Assembly (NCBI RefSeq): GCF_013408415.1
Contig: NZ_JACCAA010000001.1
Span: 1,054,001-1,118,000 of the forward strand
From: Nocardioides daedukensis
Lineage (GTDB): Bacteria > Actinomycetota > Actinomycetes > Propionibacteriales > Nocardioidaceae
Direction: 5' to 3'
DNA: 64,000 bases
Part shown: piece by piece, positions 50,424-60,407 of the stretch
Position numbering within the stretch: the stretch's first letter is position 1
Layout of the letters: each line of letters starts with the position of its first letter
Made by a program: the position numbers and the translations under genes
The notes under the pieces: generated by a model
The model's input: the letters and a program-made list of their open reading frames with translations, nothing else
Told to the model about the DNA's origin: nothing
Database searches by the model: none

Positions 50424-53400
50424 TCAGCCCTCGTTGCGCAGCCGCTGGCTGATCACCGCTGAGACGCCGTCGCCGCGCATGGTCACGCCGTAGAGGGCGT
50501 CGCCGACCTCCATCGTCCGTTTCTGGTGGGTGATCACCAGGAGCTGGGAGTTCTCGCGGAGCTCCTCATAGATCTCCAGCAGGCGGCCGAGGTTGGTGTC
50601 GTCCAGGGCGGCCTCGACCTCGTCGAGGATGTAGAACGGCGAGGGGCGGGCCTTGAACAGCGAGACCAGGAAGGCGACGGCGACCAGGGAGCGCTCGCCA
50701 CCGGAGAGCAGGGAGAGGCGCTTGACCTTCTTGCCGGCCGGACGGGCCTCGACCTCGATGCCGGTGTTGAGCATGTCCCCCGGGTCGGTGAGCACGAGCT
50801 TGCCCTCACCACCGGGGAAGAGCCGCTTGAAGACGTGGTCGAAGGCGACCCGGACGTCCTCCCAGGCCTCGGTGAAGACCTGCTCGACGCGCTGGTCCAC
50901 CTCACGCACGATGTCGAGCAGGTCCTTGCGGGTCTTCTTCAGGTCCTCCAGCTGCTCGGTGAGGAACTTGTGCCGCTCCTCCATCGCCGAGAACTCCTCC
51001 AGGGCGAGCGGGTTCACCCTGCCGAGCATCGAGAGCGCACGCTCGGCCGCACGCAACCGCTTGGTCTGCTCGTCGCGGTCGTAGGCAGTGGGCTCGGGAG
51101 TCTCCTCGCCCTCGGGCACCTCACCGGCGAAGGGGATCGGGTTCTGTGGGCCGTAGTCCGTGACCAGCCCATCCGGGTCGAGACCGAGCTCCTCGAGCGC
51201 GCGTTCCTCCAGCTGCTCGATCCGCATCCGCTGCTGGGTCCGTGCCATCTCGTCGCGGTGGACGGAGTTCACCAGCTCGTCGTGCTCGCGAGCCAGGTCG
51301 CGCAGGCGGGCGCGGATCTCGAGCAGCTGCTGCTCGCGTGCGGTCCGCGACTGCTCCACCTCGGCGCGCGCCTTGGCGGCGGTGTCTATCGAGACATCGA
51401 GGTGCTCCAGGACGGCAGCGACCCCGAGGCCCACGGCCTCGGCCGCCTTGCCCTCGCGGACCAGGCGTTCGTGACGCTCGCGTGCCTTGGCACGGGCCTC
51501 ACGCTCCTGGCGCGCCGCACGGAGAAGTCCGTCGGCACGGCCGTGCAGGGCCCGGGCGCGCTCCTCGGAGGTACGCAGGGCCAGACGCGAATCCATCTCT
51601 GCCTGGCGGGCATCACGCGCAGCCTGGGCGAACTGCTCGCGGACGCTGGTGTCCGGCTCCTCCTCGGGAGCCTCCTCGGCAGCGGTGAGCCGCGCCTCCA
51701 GGTCGGCCAGGCCGGCAAGGTCCTTCTCGCGCGCCTGACGGGCGTTCTCGATCGACTTGATCAGTCGCTCGGCCTCACCACGGGCTGAGCGGGCGGTGGA
51801 GCCGTACTGGCCGAGCTCCTCGGCCACTGCGGCCAGGGTCGCGTCGGACTCGTGCAACTTGGCAAGAGCGACGTCGACACGCTTTTGCGCCTCGAGTCGC
51901 TCTGCTTCCATCCGTGAGGTCTCGAAGGCCAGCCGCTCCGCGTCGGCGGCCGCCTCCCCCAAGGCGCGCGCGGCCTCGTCGACCGCGGCCTGGATCTCGA
52001 TCAGGGACTGCTGCTTGGCCGAGCCGCCGGAGGCGAAGTGTGTGCCGATCTGGTCGCCGTCGCGGGTCACCGCGGTGACGTCGGGCAGCTCGGCAACCAG
52101 GCTGCGTGCCGCGGAGAGATCGTCCACGACGGCCACCTTGAACAGCAGACGGGTGAGCGCGGCGCGCAGCTCGGCGGGGCTCTCCACCACGTCGATCGCG
52201 TACGTCGCCGTACCCGGCAGTCCGGGCCAGTCACCATCGGCGCCGGAGAGCTCGGCGGCGCCACCGAGGAGCAGCCCTGCTCGGCCGAGGTCATCGGTCT
52301 TGAGGCGATCGATGGCCCCCAGGGCCGCCTCGGAGCTCGCCACGGCGACGGCGTCCGCTGCCTGGCCCAGCGCGACGGCAACGGCCGTCTCGTAGCCACC
52401 GCGCACGGACAGCAGCGCCGCGACCGAACCCAGCAGGCCAGAGACGGAGTCGGTGGCCGCCAGCAGTGCACCCGCGCCGTCCTTGCGGTCCAGGCCCATC
52501 TCGAGGGCCTCCTTGCGCGCGATCAGGGCCGACCGGGTGCGGTCCGCCTGGGTCGCCTCGTCGCGGGCCTTGGCCAGCCGCTCCTCGAGGTCGTCCAGCT
52601 GTGCGGAGGCGGCCTCGTGCTCCGCGTCGAGCCCCTCCTCCCCCGCGTCGAGGCCGGCCACCCGGGTCTCCAGCGCGGTGTAGTCGCGCTGCGCCCGATC
52701 GGCGCGGGCCTCGGCCTCCTCACGCGCCTGGGTGAGGCGGCCGATCTCCTCGTCGGCGGCGGCAGCACGGGACTTGAGCGCGTTGACCTGGCCGTGCAGA
52801 CGGGCCAGCCCCTCACGGCGGTCGGCCGCTGCGCGCTGGAGCCCGGCAACGCGGCGTTCCTCCTCGGCAGCCGCGTCCTCGGCCGCCTTGCGTGCGGTGA
52901 CGGCGTCGCTCATCGCCGAGCGCTGGCTCTCCAGCTCGGCGTCGATCTGCTTCTCCTGCTCCCCCACTCGCGCGGCTTCCGCCTCGAGCTGCTCGGGATC
53001 GCGACCGTTCTGCTGGCCCGGAGCCTCTGCCGTCGACGTGGCGTTGCGGACCCGCTCGGCCGCTAGCGACTGGGTGCCGCGCAGACGCTCACGCAGGCCG
53101 GACAGGGCGAACCAGGTCTCCTGGGCGCGGGACAGGGCGGGCAGGTCCTCACGCAGGGCCGCCTCGACCTTCGCCTCGTGCTGGCGGGTCTCCTCGAGAC
53201 TGGACTCCACCTGCGCCCGTCGTTGGAGCAGGACGGACTCGTCGGCCATGTCCTGTTCCAGCGAGGTGCGTGCGGTGACCAGGTCGTCGGCAAGCAGTCG
53301 GGCCCGCGCATCACGGACATCCGCCTGCACCGTGGCTGCCTTGCGGGCGACCTCGGCCTGGCGACCCAACGGCTTGAGCTGGCGGCGGATCTCGCTGAGC

Positions 53401-53981
53401 AGGTCGGCGAGACGGTTCAGGTTGCCGTCGGTCGAGTCCAGCTTGCGAAGCGCCTTCTCCTTGCGCTTGCGGTGCTTGAGCACACCCGCGGCCTCCTCGA
53501 TGAACCCGCGGCGGTCCTCGGGGGTGGCATGCAGGATCTGGTCGAGCTGACCCTGACCGACGATGACGTGCATCTCTCGTCCGATGCCGGAGTCGGAGAG
53601 CAGCTCCTGCACGTCCAGGAGGCGACAGTTGTTGCCGTTGATCGCATAGTCGGAGCCACCGTTGCGGAACATCGTCCGGCTGATGGTGACCTCGGCGTAG
53701 TCGATCGGGAGCGCGCCGTCGGAGTTGTCGATGGTCAGCTGCACCTCGGCCCGTCCCAGCGGGGGGCGCCCCGAGGTGCCGGCGAAGATGACGTCCTCCA
53801 TCTTGCCGCCGCGCAGCGACTTGGCACCCTGTTCGCCCATCACCCAGGCCAGGGCGTCGACGACGTTGGACTTGCCCGAGCCGTTGGGCCCGACGATGCA
53901 GGTGATGCCGGGCTCGAGCTGGAGTGTGGTGGACGACGCGAAGGACTTGAAGCCCTTGAGCGTGAGGCTCTTGAGGTACAA
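50424..53981 (-). CDS. smc: Chromosome segregation protein SMC
   Basis: 1185 residues from TTG 53981, chosen because GGAG lies 7 bases upstream and family members begin 'LYLKSLTLKGFKSFA'. N-terminal ATPase half: P-loop 'CIVGPNGSGKSNVVDALAWV'. Then a coiled coil to about 500, a hinge about 500-660 ('GSVAALLSVRGGYETAVAVA', 'VTAVTRDGDQIGTHFASGGS'), and a second coiled coil. C-terminal half: signature 'RLSLLSGGERSLVAVAFLVS' and Walker B 'PFYILDEVEAALDDTNLGRL'. It condenses and separates chromosomes with ScpA/ScpB (not in this window). Length is normal. The frame above 53981 is not used. Confidence 0.96.
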   Translation of the reverse strand: MYLKSLTLKGFKSFASSTTLQLEPGITCIVGPNGSGKSNVVDALAWVMGEQGAKSLRGGKMEDVIFAGTSGRPPLGRAEVQLTIDNSDGALPIDYAEVTISRTMFRNGGSDYAINGNNCRLLDVQELLSDSGIGREMHVIVGQGQLDQILHATPEDRRGFIEEAAGVLKHRKRKEKALRKLDSTDGNLNRLADLLSEIRRQLKPLGRQAEVARKAATVQADVRDARARLLADDLVTARTSLEQDMADESVLLQRRAQVESSLEETRQHEAKVEAALREDLPALSRAQETWFALSGLRERLRGTQSLAAERVRNATSTAEAPGQQNGRDPEQLEAEAARVGEQEKQIDAELESQRSAMSDAVTARKAAEDAAAEEERRVAGLQRAAADRREGLARLHGQVNALKSRAAAADEEIGRLTQAREEAEARADRAQRDYTALETRVAGLDAGEEGLDAEHEAASAQLDDLEERLAKARDEATQADRTRSALIARKEALEMGLDRKDGAGALLAATDSVSGLLGSVAALLSVRGGYETAVAVALGQAADAVAVASSEAALGAIDRLKTDDLGRAGLLLGGAAELSGADGDWPGLPGTATYAIDVVESPAELRAALTRLLFKVAVVDDLSAARSLVAELPDVTAVTRDGDQIGTHFASGGSAKQQSLIEIQAAVDEAARALGEAAADAERLAFETSRMEAERLEAQKRVDVALAKLHESDATLAAVAEELGQYGSTARSARGEAERLIKSIENARQAREKDLAGLADLEARLTAAEEAPEEEPDTSVREQFAQAARDARQAEMDSRLALRTSEERARALHGRADGLLRAARQEREARAKARERHERLVREGKAAEAVGLGVAAVLEHLDVSIDTAAKARAEVEQSRTAREQQLLEIRARLRDLAREHDELVNSVHRDEMARTQQRMRIEQLEERALEELGLDPDGLVTDYGPQNPIPFAGEVPEGEETPEPTAYDRDEQTKRLRAAERALSMLGRVNPLALEEFSAMEERHKFLTEQLEDLKKTRKDLLDIVREVDQRVEQVFTEAWEDVRVAFDHVFKRLFPGGEGKLVLTDPGDMLNTGIEVEARPAGKKVKRLSLLSGGERSLVAVAFLVSLFKARPSPFYILDEVEAALDDTNLGRLLEIYEELRENSQLLVITHQKRTMEVGDALYGVTMRGDGVSAVISQRLRNEG

Positions 53982-54091
53982 CGTGTGGCTCCTCGCGGCG
54001 GCAGTCGGGCAGCGTCCAGTGTCGGCATCCATCTGTCGCTGAACGACGAATCTTTGCAGCAGCGCCGTGGGGAAGATCAGCACCGCCGAGA

Positions 54092-54628
54092 TTACACGTC
54101 GCGGCCGTCCAGCAGCCGTTGCCACAGGCCACGTGCGTCGTCCGTGTCGGGCAGCAGGCCGGGGCGCGCCCGCACGTGCGGAGCCAGTACGGCGACCGCG
54201 GGTGCCAGGTCGCTGACCAGCTGCCGGTTCAGTGCGACTCCCACGCGCCGCCCTTGGTGTTCACCGAAGACCTGGAGGGTCGTGAAGCGCTTGGCGATGC
54301 CGGTCGCGACGGTTTCCCCGGGGACAACGCGGGTCATCTCGTCGAGTCGCACCTCGCGCCACACCTTGCCACCGCGCAGGGCGGTGATCGCCTGCGGTCC
54401 GACGTAGAAGCGCAGGGAGCGGATGATCAACCCGATCCAGATCGGCAGCGCGACCAGCACCACTGCCATCACCACCAGGACAGCGACTGCGCCCGGGCGC
54501 GGGTCCGCGATCACCTTGGGTGCGAAGGAGAGCGTGGGGAGCAGCATCACGGCACCACAGACCAGCGCGGCGGTGTCGAAGAAGTGGGTGCGCTCGAGCT
54601 CGACCGTGCCATCCGGTCCGGGTGTCAT
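54092..54628 (-). CDS. PH-domain-like membrane protein, unknown
   Basis: 178 residues from ATG 54628, overlapping the MFS gene's stop by ATGA. Two hydrophobic helices (about 19-37 and 48-70) precede a beta-rich part ('SLRFYVGPQAITALRGGKVW', 'RFTTLQVFGEHQGRRVGVAL'), a layout like bacterial PH-like membrane proteins. The end is soluble. No specific family is named. It follows the exporter in the same operon. Confidence 0.7.
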   Translation of the reverse strand: MTPGPDGTVELERTHFFDTAALVCGAVMLLPTLSFAPKVIADPRPGAVAVLVVMAVVLVALPIWIGLIIRSLRFYVGPQAITALRGGKVWREVRLDEMTRVVPGETVATGIAKRFTTLQVFGEHQGRRVGVALNRQLVSDLAPAVAVLAPHVRARPGLLPDTDDARGLWQRLLDGRDV

Positions 54629-55878
54629 CGTGCCTCCTGTGTCGCGCCTGGATCATCGTCACTGTCGGCGTGCGCGATGTGTGGCATCTGTCGCCAGATC
54701 AGCGCGACCAGCATTCCCGAGCCGACGAACCCGAACCAGAACGGCGCCGTGATTCCCCACAGACCGGCGATCACGCCGCCCACCGCCGTACCGATCACCA
54801 TGGATCCGAAGACCCCGACCAGGTAGACACTGCCCACCCGGCCCTGGAACTCGGTGGGGACTGCCCGCATCCGGACGGTCCGCGACGTGGTGCCCCAGAC
54901 GAAGGCATGGGCACCGAAGACGAACAGGATGACCAGTGCGAGGCTCCCGGAGCGGTTCAGCGCGAGCGCCAGGTGGGTGAAGGTCTCGATGAGCAGCCCG
55001 ACCCGCATGATGTTGCCCAGGCTGTAGCGACGCTCGAGCCAGCCGTACATGCCCAGTCCCAGCAGCCCACCGACGGCCGCAGCGGTGGTGAGCAGGCCGA
55101 AGCCGACCTCGCCCATGTCCAGGGTCTTCACCGCATAGAGGACCAGCACCGACCAGGCCGCGCCGTAGGTGATGTTGAAGGTGACAATGGTCAGGGTCAG
55201 GGTGCGGACGGCGCGATGGTGCCAGGTCCACCGCAGCCCCTCCATGATGTCGTCGCGGACGCGGCGCTGCTCACGCACCGGAGGCGGCGGGATCTGCATC
55301 CGCCCGATCAGCAGCGCCGAGAGCAGGACGAAGACGGCCTGGGTGACGAACGGCCAGACCAGACCGGCGGTGAACAGGGCCGCGCCCAGGGGCGGCCCGA
55401 GCATCTGGTTGACAGTGACGAAACCGGCCATCAGCCGAGCGTTGGCCACGCCGAGGTCCCGTTTGTCGACCACCATCGGCAGCAACGTGGACGAGGTCGT
55501 GTCGGCGAACACCTCCGAGGTGCCGAAACAGAAGAGCGCGACCAGCACCACGCCGACGGAGAGCACGTCGCCGGCGATCGCGGCGACCAGCACGGCGAGG
55601 GCCAGGACACGGAGCAGGTCGACGGTGATCACCAACCGGCGCCGGTCGAGACGGTCGGCCACCGCCCCGGCGTACAGGCCGAAGAGCAACCAGGGCAGTC
55701 GCTGGACCAGCACGCCCATCGCGACCAGGAACGGGTCGTGCGTCTGGGAGGCGATCAGCAGCGGGCCAGCGGCCAGCGCCACGCCGTCACCGATCTGGGA
55801 GGTCCACGAGGATCCGATGAGCCACCGGAAGTTCGTCCCCATCCGCTTGGGCGCGACGATTTCGAGGATGCGGCTCAC
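54625..55878 (-). CDS. MFS transporter (MFS_3 / enterobactin-exporter-like)
   Basis: 417 residues, GTG start at 55878, about 12 helices. The MFS_3 type has 'GLYAGAVADRLDRRRLVITV' between helices 2 and 3 (MFS motif A: G-x-x-ADRxDRR), 'NARLMAGFVTVNQMLGPPLG' and 'FGAHAFVWGTTSRTVRMRAV' later. The C-terminus is acidic (ADSDDDPGATQE). The substrate is unknown; relatives export siderophores, drugs or tetracycline-like compounds. It is coupled to the PH-like protein. Confidence 0.85.
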   Translation of the reverse strand: MSRILEIVAPKRMGTNFRWLIGSSWTSQIGDGVALAAGPLLIASQTHDPFLVAMGVLVQRLPWLLFGLYAGAVADRLDRRRLVITVDLLRVLALAVLVAAIAGDVLSVGVVLVALFCFGTSEVFADTTSSTLLPMVVDKRDLGVANARLMAGFVTVNQMLGPPLGAALFTAGLVWPFVTQAVFVLLSALLIGRMQIPPPPVREQRRVRDDIMEGLRWTWHHRAVRTLTLTIVTFNITYGAAWSVLVLYAVKTLDMGEVGFGLLTTAAAVGGLLGLGMYGWLERRYSLGNIMRVGLLIETFTHLALALNRSGSLALVILFVFGAHAFVWGTTSRTVRMRAVPTEFQGRVGSVYLVGVFGSMVIGTAVGGVIAGLWGITAPFWFGFVGSGMLVALIWRQMPHIAHADSDDDPGATQEAR

Positions 55879-55955
55879 AAGCAGGGCACGCTATCCGGAG
55901 TCGTTCGATCGAGCCCAACCCACGACGCGTCGCTGGCTGGGCACTGACAGCCGGG

Positions 55956-56168
55956 TCAGGCCGGCTGCATCTCCTCGACGGGCTCGAGGAGATCGGCGGA
56001 GCGGGCTGCGAGGAGGGCGTCGTTCTCCTCGCTGAGGCGGGTCACCAGTGCCTCGAGGTCCGCGACCCGCTCACGCAGGTTGCGGTTCTCGCGGGCGAGG
56101 CGATCGACCGGGAGTCGAGAGGTGTTCCGCGGGTCGCTGCTCATGTAGCCGAGAAGCGCCTTGGCCAT
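55956..56168 (-). CDS. Small coiled-coil protein, actinobacterial
   Basis: 70 residues from ATG 56168 with GGAGG upstream. It begins 'MAKALLGYMSSDPRN', a start that recurs in small actinobacterial proteins, and then forms a coiled coil ('RLARENRNLRERVADLEALV', then TRLSEENDALLAARSA) of about 40 residues. The acidic end has no features. No function is known. It stands alone between MFS and mutM. Confidence 0.75.
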   Translation of the reverse strand: MAKALLGYMSSDPRNTSRLPVDRLARENRNLRERVADLEALVTRLSEENDALLAARSADLLEPVEEMQPA

Positions 56169-56282
56169 TCAATGCCTCCGAAGGATGGGTGGTGATGGGC
56201 GCGTTTGGCCCGTCTTCAAGAGTCCCACCGGCTCCAGTTCTGGTCAACTCGCGAGGGAGCCCCGCCCTATCGTGACCGCTGG

Positions 56283-57146
56283 TCAGGTACGACGGCGGCG
56301 CGGGGCCGGCTGGCAACTCGGGCAGAAGTACGACGAGCGGTTCATGAACGCCACTCGACGGATCGCAGTGCCGCACTCGTGGCAGGCCTCCCCCTCGCGG
56401 CCATAGGCGTTCAGCGAGCGGTCGAAGTAGCCGCTCTCGCCGTTGACGTTGACATAGAGCGCGTCGAACGAGGTTCCGCCCTGCTCCAGGGCGAGGCGCA
56501 TCACGTCGGTGGCGTGCCCGGCCAGCTCGCGGACCTGCTTCGCGCTCAGTCGCTCACCGGGTCGCTCGCCGTGGATGCGGGCGCGCCACAGCGCCTCATC
56601 GGCATAGATGTTGCCGACTCCGCTGACCAGCGTCTGGTCCAGCAGGAGCCGCTTGATCGCCGAACTCCGTCTGCGCACGCGGGCCACGAAGTCGTCCAGG
56701 TCGAACTGGTCGTCGAGCAGGTCGCGCGCGATGTGCGCGATCTCCGGTGGCAGGTCGGCGCCGCCGAGCGAGGTGGCCAGGCCGCCGAACATCCGCTGGT
56801 CGACGAAGCGCAGCTCGCGTTCCTCGGCCGTGCCGCCGTCGAGGAGGAGCCGGACGCGCAGGTGCTTCTCGGCCGGCGCGTTGGTGGGCTGGACCAGCAT
56901 CTGGCCGCTCATCCCGAGGTGGGCCAGGACCGCGTCGCCCGAGTCGAGCGGGAGCCAGAGATACTTCCCGCGGCGGTGTGCTGCGCGGATCGTGCGGCCG
57001 GTGAGGGACGCGACGAAGCCGGTCGAACCGCCGGGGTCACGGCGTACCGGACGGGTGTGCAGGACCTCGACGTCGCTGATCGTGGCGCCGACCGCGTGCG
57101 TCTCGAGTCCGCGGCGGACCACCTCGACCTCGGGCAGCTCGGGCAC
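56283..57146 (-). CDS. mutM: Formamidopyrimidine-DNA glycosylase
   Basis: 287 residues, GTG start. Pro1 and Glu2 after Met ([13 protein letters not shown]) form the catalytic N-terminus; Lys in '[10 protein letters not shown]' is next; the H2TH region has '[20 protein letters not shown]', and the C-terminal zinc finger is [11 protein letters not shown]...YFCPSCQ. All residues for removal of 8-oxoguanine are present. The fold and length are those of Fpg. It follows rnc by 15 bases in the same order as in many actinobacteria. Confidence 0.96.
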   Translation of the reverse strand: MPELPEVEVVRRGLETHAVGATISDVEVLHTRPVRRDPGGSTGFVASLTGRTIRAAHRRGKYLWLPLDSGDAVLAHLGMSGQMLVQPTNAPAEKHLRVRLLLDGGTAEERELRFVDQRMFGGLATSLGGADLPPEIAHIARDLLDDQFDLDDFVARVRRRSSAIKRLLLDQTLVSGVGNIYADEALWRARIHGERPGERLSAKQVRELAGHATDVMRLALEQGGTSFDALYVNVNGESGYFDRSLNAYGREGEACHECGTAIRRVAFMNRSSYFCPSCQPAPRRRRT

Positions 57147-57161
57147 AGGGGCTCCGGCCGG

Positions 57162-57932
57162 TCAGTCCGACGAGGCCGCAGCGCCGTCGGCGGAGGTGTC
57201 CTCGCCGGCAGGGCGGTGAGCCTCGTCGATCTCGCCGTACGCCGTCTCAGCAGCCTGCTGCTCGGCTTCCTTCTTCGACCGGCCGACGCCGTGGCCGTAG
57301 AGGGCCTCCCCGACCCGGACCTGGGCGGTGAAGGACTTCATGTGGTCGGGGCCCGAGGCCTCGATGACATATTCGGGCACGCCGAGGGAGAACTCGGCGG
57401 CAAGCTCCTGCAGGGACGTCTTCCAGTCGAGGCCAGCGCCGAGTCGTGCGGCGGCTGCCATCAACGGGTCGAAGAGCAGGTGGATCACCGGGCGGGCGTT
57501 CTCGAAGCCGTCGGAGATGTAGACGGCTCCGATCAGGGCCTCGACGGTGTCGGAGAGGATGGAGGCCTTGTCGCGTCCCCCGGTCGCCTCTTCGCCACGG
57601 CCCAGCTTGATGTACTCACCCAGACCGATCGCGCGCGCCACCTCGGCCAGGGCACGCGCGTTGACCACCGCGGCGCGCAACTTGGCCAACCGGCCCTCGG
57701 AGAGGTCCGGGTGGGTGCGGTAGAGCGTCTCGGTGACCACAACGCCGAGCACCGAGTCGCCCAGGAACTCCAGGCGCTCGTTGGTCGGCAACCCACCGTT
57801 CTCGTACGCGTACGAGCGGTGGGTCAGGGCAAGCTCGAGGAGCTCGGCGTCCAGGACCGGACTGCCGAGCGCCTCGCGCAGCTCGTCATGACTCTCGGCA
57901 GGGTCCGGGGTCGAACCTTCAGCTGGCGTCAT
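57162..57932 (-). CDS. rnc: Ribonuclease III
   Basis: 256 residues from ATG 57932. The RNase III signature [12 protein letters not shown] gives the metal-binding Glu/Asp; '[20 protein letters not shown]' gives the second acidic pair. The double-stranded RNA-binding domain follows ('[20 protein letters not shown]', '[20 protein letters not shown]'). The C-terminal 20 residues are acidic. It processes rRNA precursors. The frame upstream of the start overlaps rpmF and is not used. Confidence 0.95.
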   Translation of the reverse strand: MTPAEGSTPDPAESHDELREALGSPVLDAELLELALTHRSYAYENGGLPTNERLEFLGDSVLGVVVTETLYRTHPDLSEGRLAKLRAAVVNARALAEVARAIGLGEYIKLGRGEEATGGRDKASILSDTVEALIGAVYISDGFENARPVIHLLFDPLMAAAARLGAGLDWKTSLQELAAEFSLGVPEYVIEASGPDHMKSFTAQVRVGEALYGHGVGRSKKEAEQQAAETAYGEIDEAHRPAGEDTSADGAAASSD

Positions 57933-57957
57933 GGACGGGGCTTGTGAGCTCAGGGGT

Positions 57958-58143
57958 TCAGAGCACCTGGCGGCGGTCAGCCTTGGCGCCGTACTGGCCG
58001 CACTCGCCGCACGCACGGTGCGGGAGGTGCTTGGCACCGCAGGCGGGGTTGACGCAGGTCACCAGGGACGGCGCAACGGCCTTCCACTGCGAGCGACGGT
58101 GACGCGTGTTGCTGCGCGACATCTTCCGCTTCGGGACTGCCAC
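57958..58143 (-). CDS. rpmF: 50S ribosomal protein L32 (zinc form)
   Basis: 61 residues from GTG 58143. L32 has '[20 protein letters not shown]' and a zinc ribbon with Cys pairs CVNPAC and CGECG. The pairs are intact, so it is the zinc-binding version, not the zinc-free paralogue induced by zinc starvation. Order DUF177-rpmF-rnc is standard. Confidence 0.95.
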   Translation of the reverse strand: MAVPKRKMSRSNTRHRRSQWKAVAPSLVTCVNPACGAKHLPHRACGECGQYGAKADRRQVL

Positions 58144-58186
58144 TGTTTTCTCCTCTTGCTTCCGGCTGGCCGGTTGGCCTGCCGCA

Positions 58187-58753
58187 TCAGTCTGTCGGGT
58201 GGTCTTCGTTCTTCAGTGCTGCCAGACCGGCCCATCGGGGGTCGATCGGTTCCTCATGGGAATGCTCCGGATCCTCGGCCAGGCGAGCACCGCACTCGAT
58301 GCACAACCCGGGACAATCCTCTTCACACAAGGGTTGGAACGGTAGTGCAAGCACCACCGCATCCCGCAACACGGACTCCAGGTCGAGCAGGTCTCCCTGG
58401 AGTCTCCTGACATCGCTTTCCTCGTCATCGCCCTCATCGTGCCGGGCGTCGTCGTAGACGTAGAGCTCCTGGAAGTCCACCTCGATCTCCTCGGAGATCG
58501 GCTCCAGACACCTCACGCACTCGCCGCCCAGCTCAGCCGAGGCCTTGCCGGTGACCAGGACGCCCTCCATGACCGATTCGAGGCGCAGGTCGAGTTCGAC
58601 CGGCGCACCCTCACGGACACCGAGGACCTCGATGCCAAGATCTGCTGGCGCAGGGACTGTTCGGGTGAACTCTCGCTGGGACCCCGGGCGGCGGCCGAGC
58701 TCGCGTGTATCGAGCACGAGCGGCGCTCTCGGGTCCAGATGCGAGGTGTTCAC
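58187..58753 (-). CDS. YceD/DUF177 family protein
   Basis: 188 residues from GTG 58753; TTG starts up to 24 bases earlier are also possible. It has the YceD core '[20 protein letters not shown]' (Cys-x-x-Cys) and '[20 protein letters not shown]', two cysteine sets that fit zinc binding. The protein is linked to 23S rRNA metabolism and is nearly always found next to rpmF. Actinobacterial members carry the extra C-terminal Cys group. Confidence 0.88.
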   Translation of the reverse strand: MNTSHLDPRAPLVLDTRELGRRPGSQREFTRTVPAPADLGIEVLGVREGAPVELDLRLESVMEGVLVTGKASAELGGECVRCLEPISEEIEVDFQELYVYDDARHDEGDDEESDVRRLQGDLLDLESVLRDAVVLALPFQPLCEEDCPGLCIECGARLAEDPEHSHEEPIDPRWAGLAALKNEDHPTD

Positions 58754-58789
58754 TTCTCCCAATTCCTTGCACAACAAATCGGGCCAAGG

Positions 58790-59323
58790 CTACCTGTCGT
58801 CATGCCCGCTCAGCAAAACGTCATCCGCAACCGCCGCCCGCTTGCCGTTGGCCGGTTCGGACTCCGGATCGAACGCGCTGCGTCCGGACAGGTTGGCGAT
58901 CCCGCGCCGCACCTCGACAAGGGTGCGCTCGAGGGAGTGCTCGAAGTTCGCGAAGCGCTGCTCGATGTAGTCATCGGCGTCGCGGCGCAGCTGCACCGCC
59001 TCGGTCGCAGCCTCGTCGCGCAACCGCTCGGCCTCGCGGCTGGCAAGCCGGAAGACCTCCGTGTCGGAGACCAGCCGGTCGCGCTCCAGCTCGGCGAGGC
59101 GGACAGTCTCGCGCGCGTCGGCCTCGCCCTGGGCGATGACCTCCTCGCGGGTGGCGACCAGAGCGTGGGACTCGCTCGTCGCCTCGACCAGGCCGGCACT
59201 CACGCGATCGATCGCCTGCAGCACCTCGGCCCGGTTGATCACGGCTGAGGCCGACATCGGCATGGCGCGTGCGTGCTCGATCAGGTCGCGCAGCGACTGG
59301 ATCTCGGCCTGGACGTCTCTCAC
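58790..59323 (-). CDS. Coiled-coil protein, DivIVA-like
   Basis: 177 residues from GTG 59323, overlapping the coaD stop (GTGA). Most of it is a coiled coil of about 130 residues ('ALVATREEVIAQGEADARET', then VRLAELERDRLVSDTEVFRL and so on) with repeated Arg-Glu-Ala pairs. There is no membrane segment. A protein of this kind lies here in many actinobacteria and is often labelled cell-division initiation or ATPase-like, with weak evidence. Role unknown. Confidence 0.78.
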   Translation of the reverse strand: MRDVQAEIQSLRDLIEHARAMPMSASAVINRAEVLQAIDRVSAGLVEATSESHALVATREEVIAQGEADARETVRLAELERDRLVSDTEVFRLASREAERLRDEAATEAVQLRRDADDYIEQRFANFEHSLERTLVEVRRGIANLSGRSAFDPESEPANGKRAAVADDVLLSGHDDR

Positions 59324-59817
59324 TGGTCCCCCTTGCGGCGGTTCTCGTCGATCCGCGCGGCGAGGCGCTCGCGCACGAAGTCAGGAACCAGGCCGGACAC
59401 GTCACCACCGAACGTGGCGACCTCCTTGACCAGGCTGGAGGCCAGGAAGGAGTATTCCGGGGTGGTCGGCACGAACACGGTCTCAATGTCGGCCAGGCTG
59501 GAGTTCATCTGGGCCATCTGGAGCTCGTAGTCGAAGTCGCTGACCGCCCTCAGGCCCTTCACGATGGCGTGGATGTCACGCTCCTGGCAGTAGGTCGTGA
59601 GCAGGCCGGTGAAGCCGTCGACCTTGACGTTCGGGAACTCCCGGACCGCCTCCGTGAGCATGTCGATGCGCTCCTCGGGCGAGAAGAGCCGATTCTTGGA
59701 CTTGTTGACTCCCACGGCCACGACAACCTCGTCGAAGAGGTATGACGCCCTCGACACGATGTCGATGTGACCGTTGGTCACGGGGTCGAATGAGCCGGGG
59801 CATACCGCTCGTCGCAC
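59320..59817 (-). CDS. coaD: Phosphopantetheine adenylyltransferase
   Basis: 165 residues from GTG 59817, so that the protein begins MRRAVCPGSFDPVTNGHIDI as family members do. The nucleotidyltransferase T/HxGH motif is NGHIDI, and the ISSTxxR-like motif at the end is 'TTPEYSFLASSLVKEVATFG'. It makes dephospho-CoA from 4'-phosphopantetheine. Another GTG four codons earlier is too close to the GAGGAG that serves as ribosome-binding site and overlaps the rsmD stop. Confidence 0.95.
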   Translation of the reverse strand: MRRAVCPGSFDPVTNGHIDIVSRASYLFDEVVVAVGVNKSKNRLFSPEERIDMLTEAVREFPNVKVDGFTGLLTTYCQERDIHAIVKGLRAVSDFDYELQMAQMNSSLADIETVFVPTTPEYSFLASSLVKEVATFGGDVSGLVPDFVRERLAARIDENRRKGDQ

Positions 59818-59825
59818 TTGGATCT

Positions 59826-60407
59826 TCACTCCTCTGTCGCTGCGGGTGACGCCGCGTGACCATATCTCAGCACCGTCTCGCCATACTTCTTCTCGCGCCA
59901 CCCGATGAGGCCCTCAGGCCAGGTGAAGCCGGCCCCGCGGGCTCCCCGTTCGACCACGATCAGCGCGTCCTTGGCAAGCCAGTCGTTGCGGAGCAGAAGT
60001 GCCAGATCCCCTTCCACTGCGTGGTTCTCGAGCGGATAGGGCGGATCGAGGAAGGCCACGTCATAGGGGGCGACCGGGGTCCGCTGCAGGGTGGCTGCGA
60101 CCGTGGTCGAAATCACCTCGACATGGTTGAAGTTGAGACTACGAATGTTGGTGTTCACCAGCTGGGCCGTACGGCGGTCGCTCTCGACCATCGTGACCAC
60201 GCCGGCACCCCGAGACCGGGCCTCGAGCCCGATCGCGCCCGAGCCGGCGTAGAGATCGAGGAAGCGCAGTCCGTCGAGCGATCCGCACCACGACTCGATC
60301 GCCGAGAAGAGCGCCTCGCGAACCCGGTCGCTGGTGGGCCGGGTGTTCTGGCCGCGTGGTGTCGTGAGTCGCCGGCCGCCCGCGGACCCTCCGATGATCC
60401 GGGTCAT
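59826..60407 (-). CDS. rsmD: 16S rRNA (guanine966-N2)-methyltransferase
   Basis: 193 residues from ATG 60407, overlapping the recG stop (ATGA). The SAM site is 'FLDLYAGSGAIGLEARSRGA' and the catalytic motif is DPPY ('DVAFLDPPYPL'). N-terminal 'RIIGGSAGGRRLTTPRGQNT' is typical of the family. It methylates G966 in the 30S subunit. It forms a chain recG-rsmD-coaD-coiled-coil. Confidence 0.95.
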   Translation of the reverse strand: MTRIIGGSAGGRRLTTPRGQNTRPTSDRVREALFSAIESWCGSLDGLRFLDLYAGSGAIGLEARSRGAGVVTMVESDRRTAQLVNTNIRSLNFNHVEVISTTVAATLQRTPVAPYDVAFLDPPYPLENHAVEGDLALLLRNDWLAKDALIVVERGARGAGFTWPEGLIGWREKKYGETVLRYGHAASPAATEE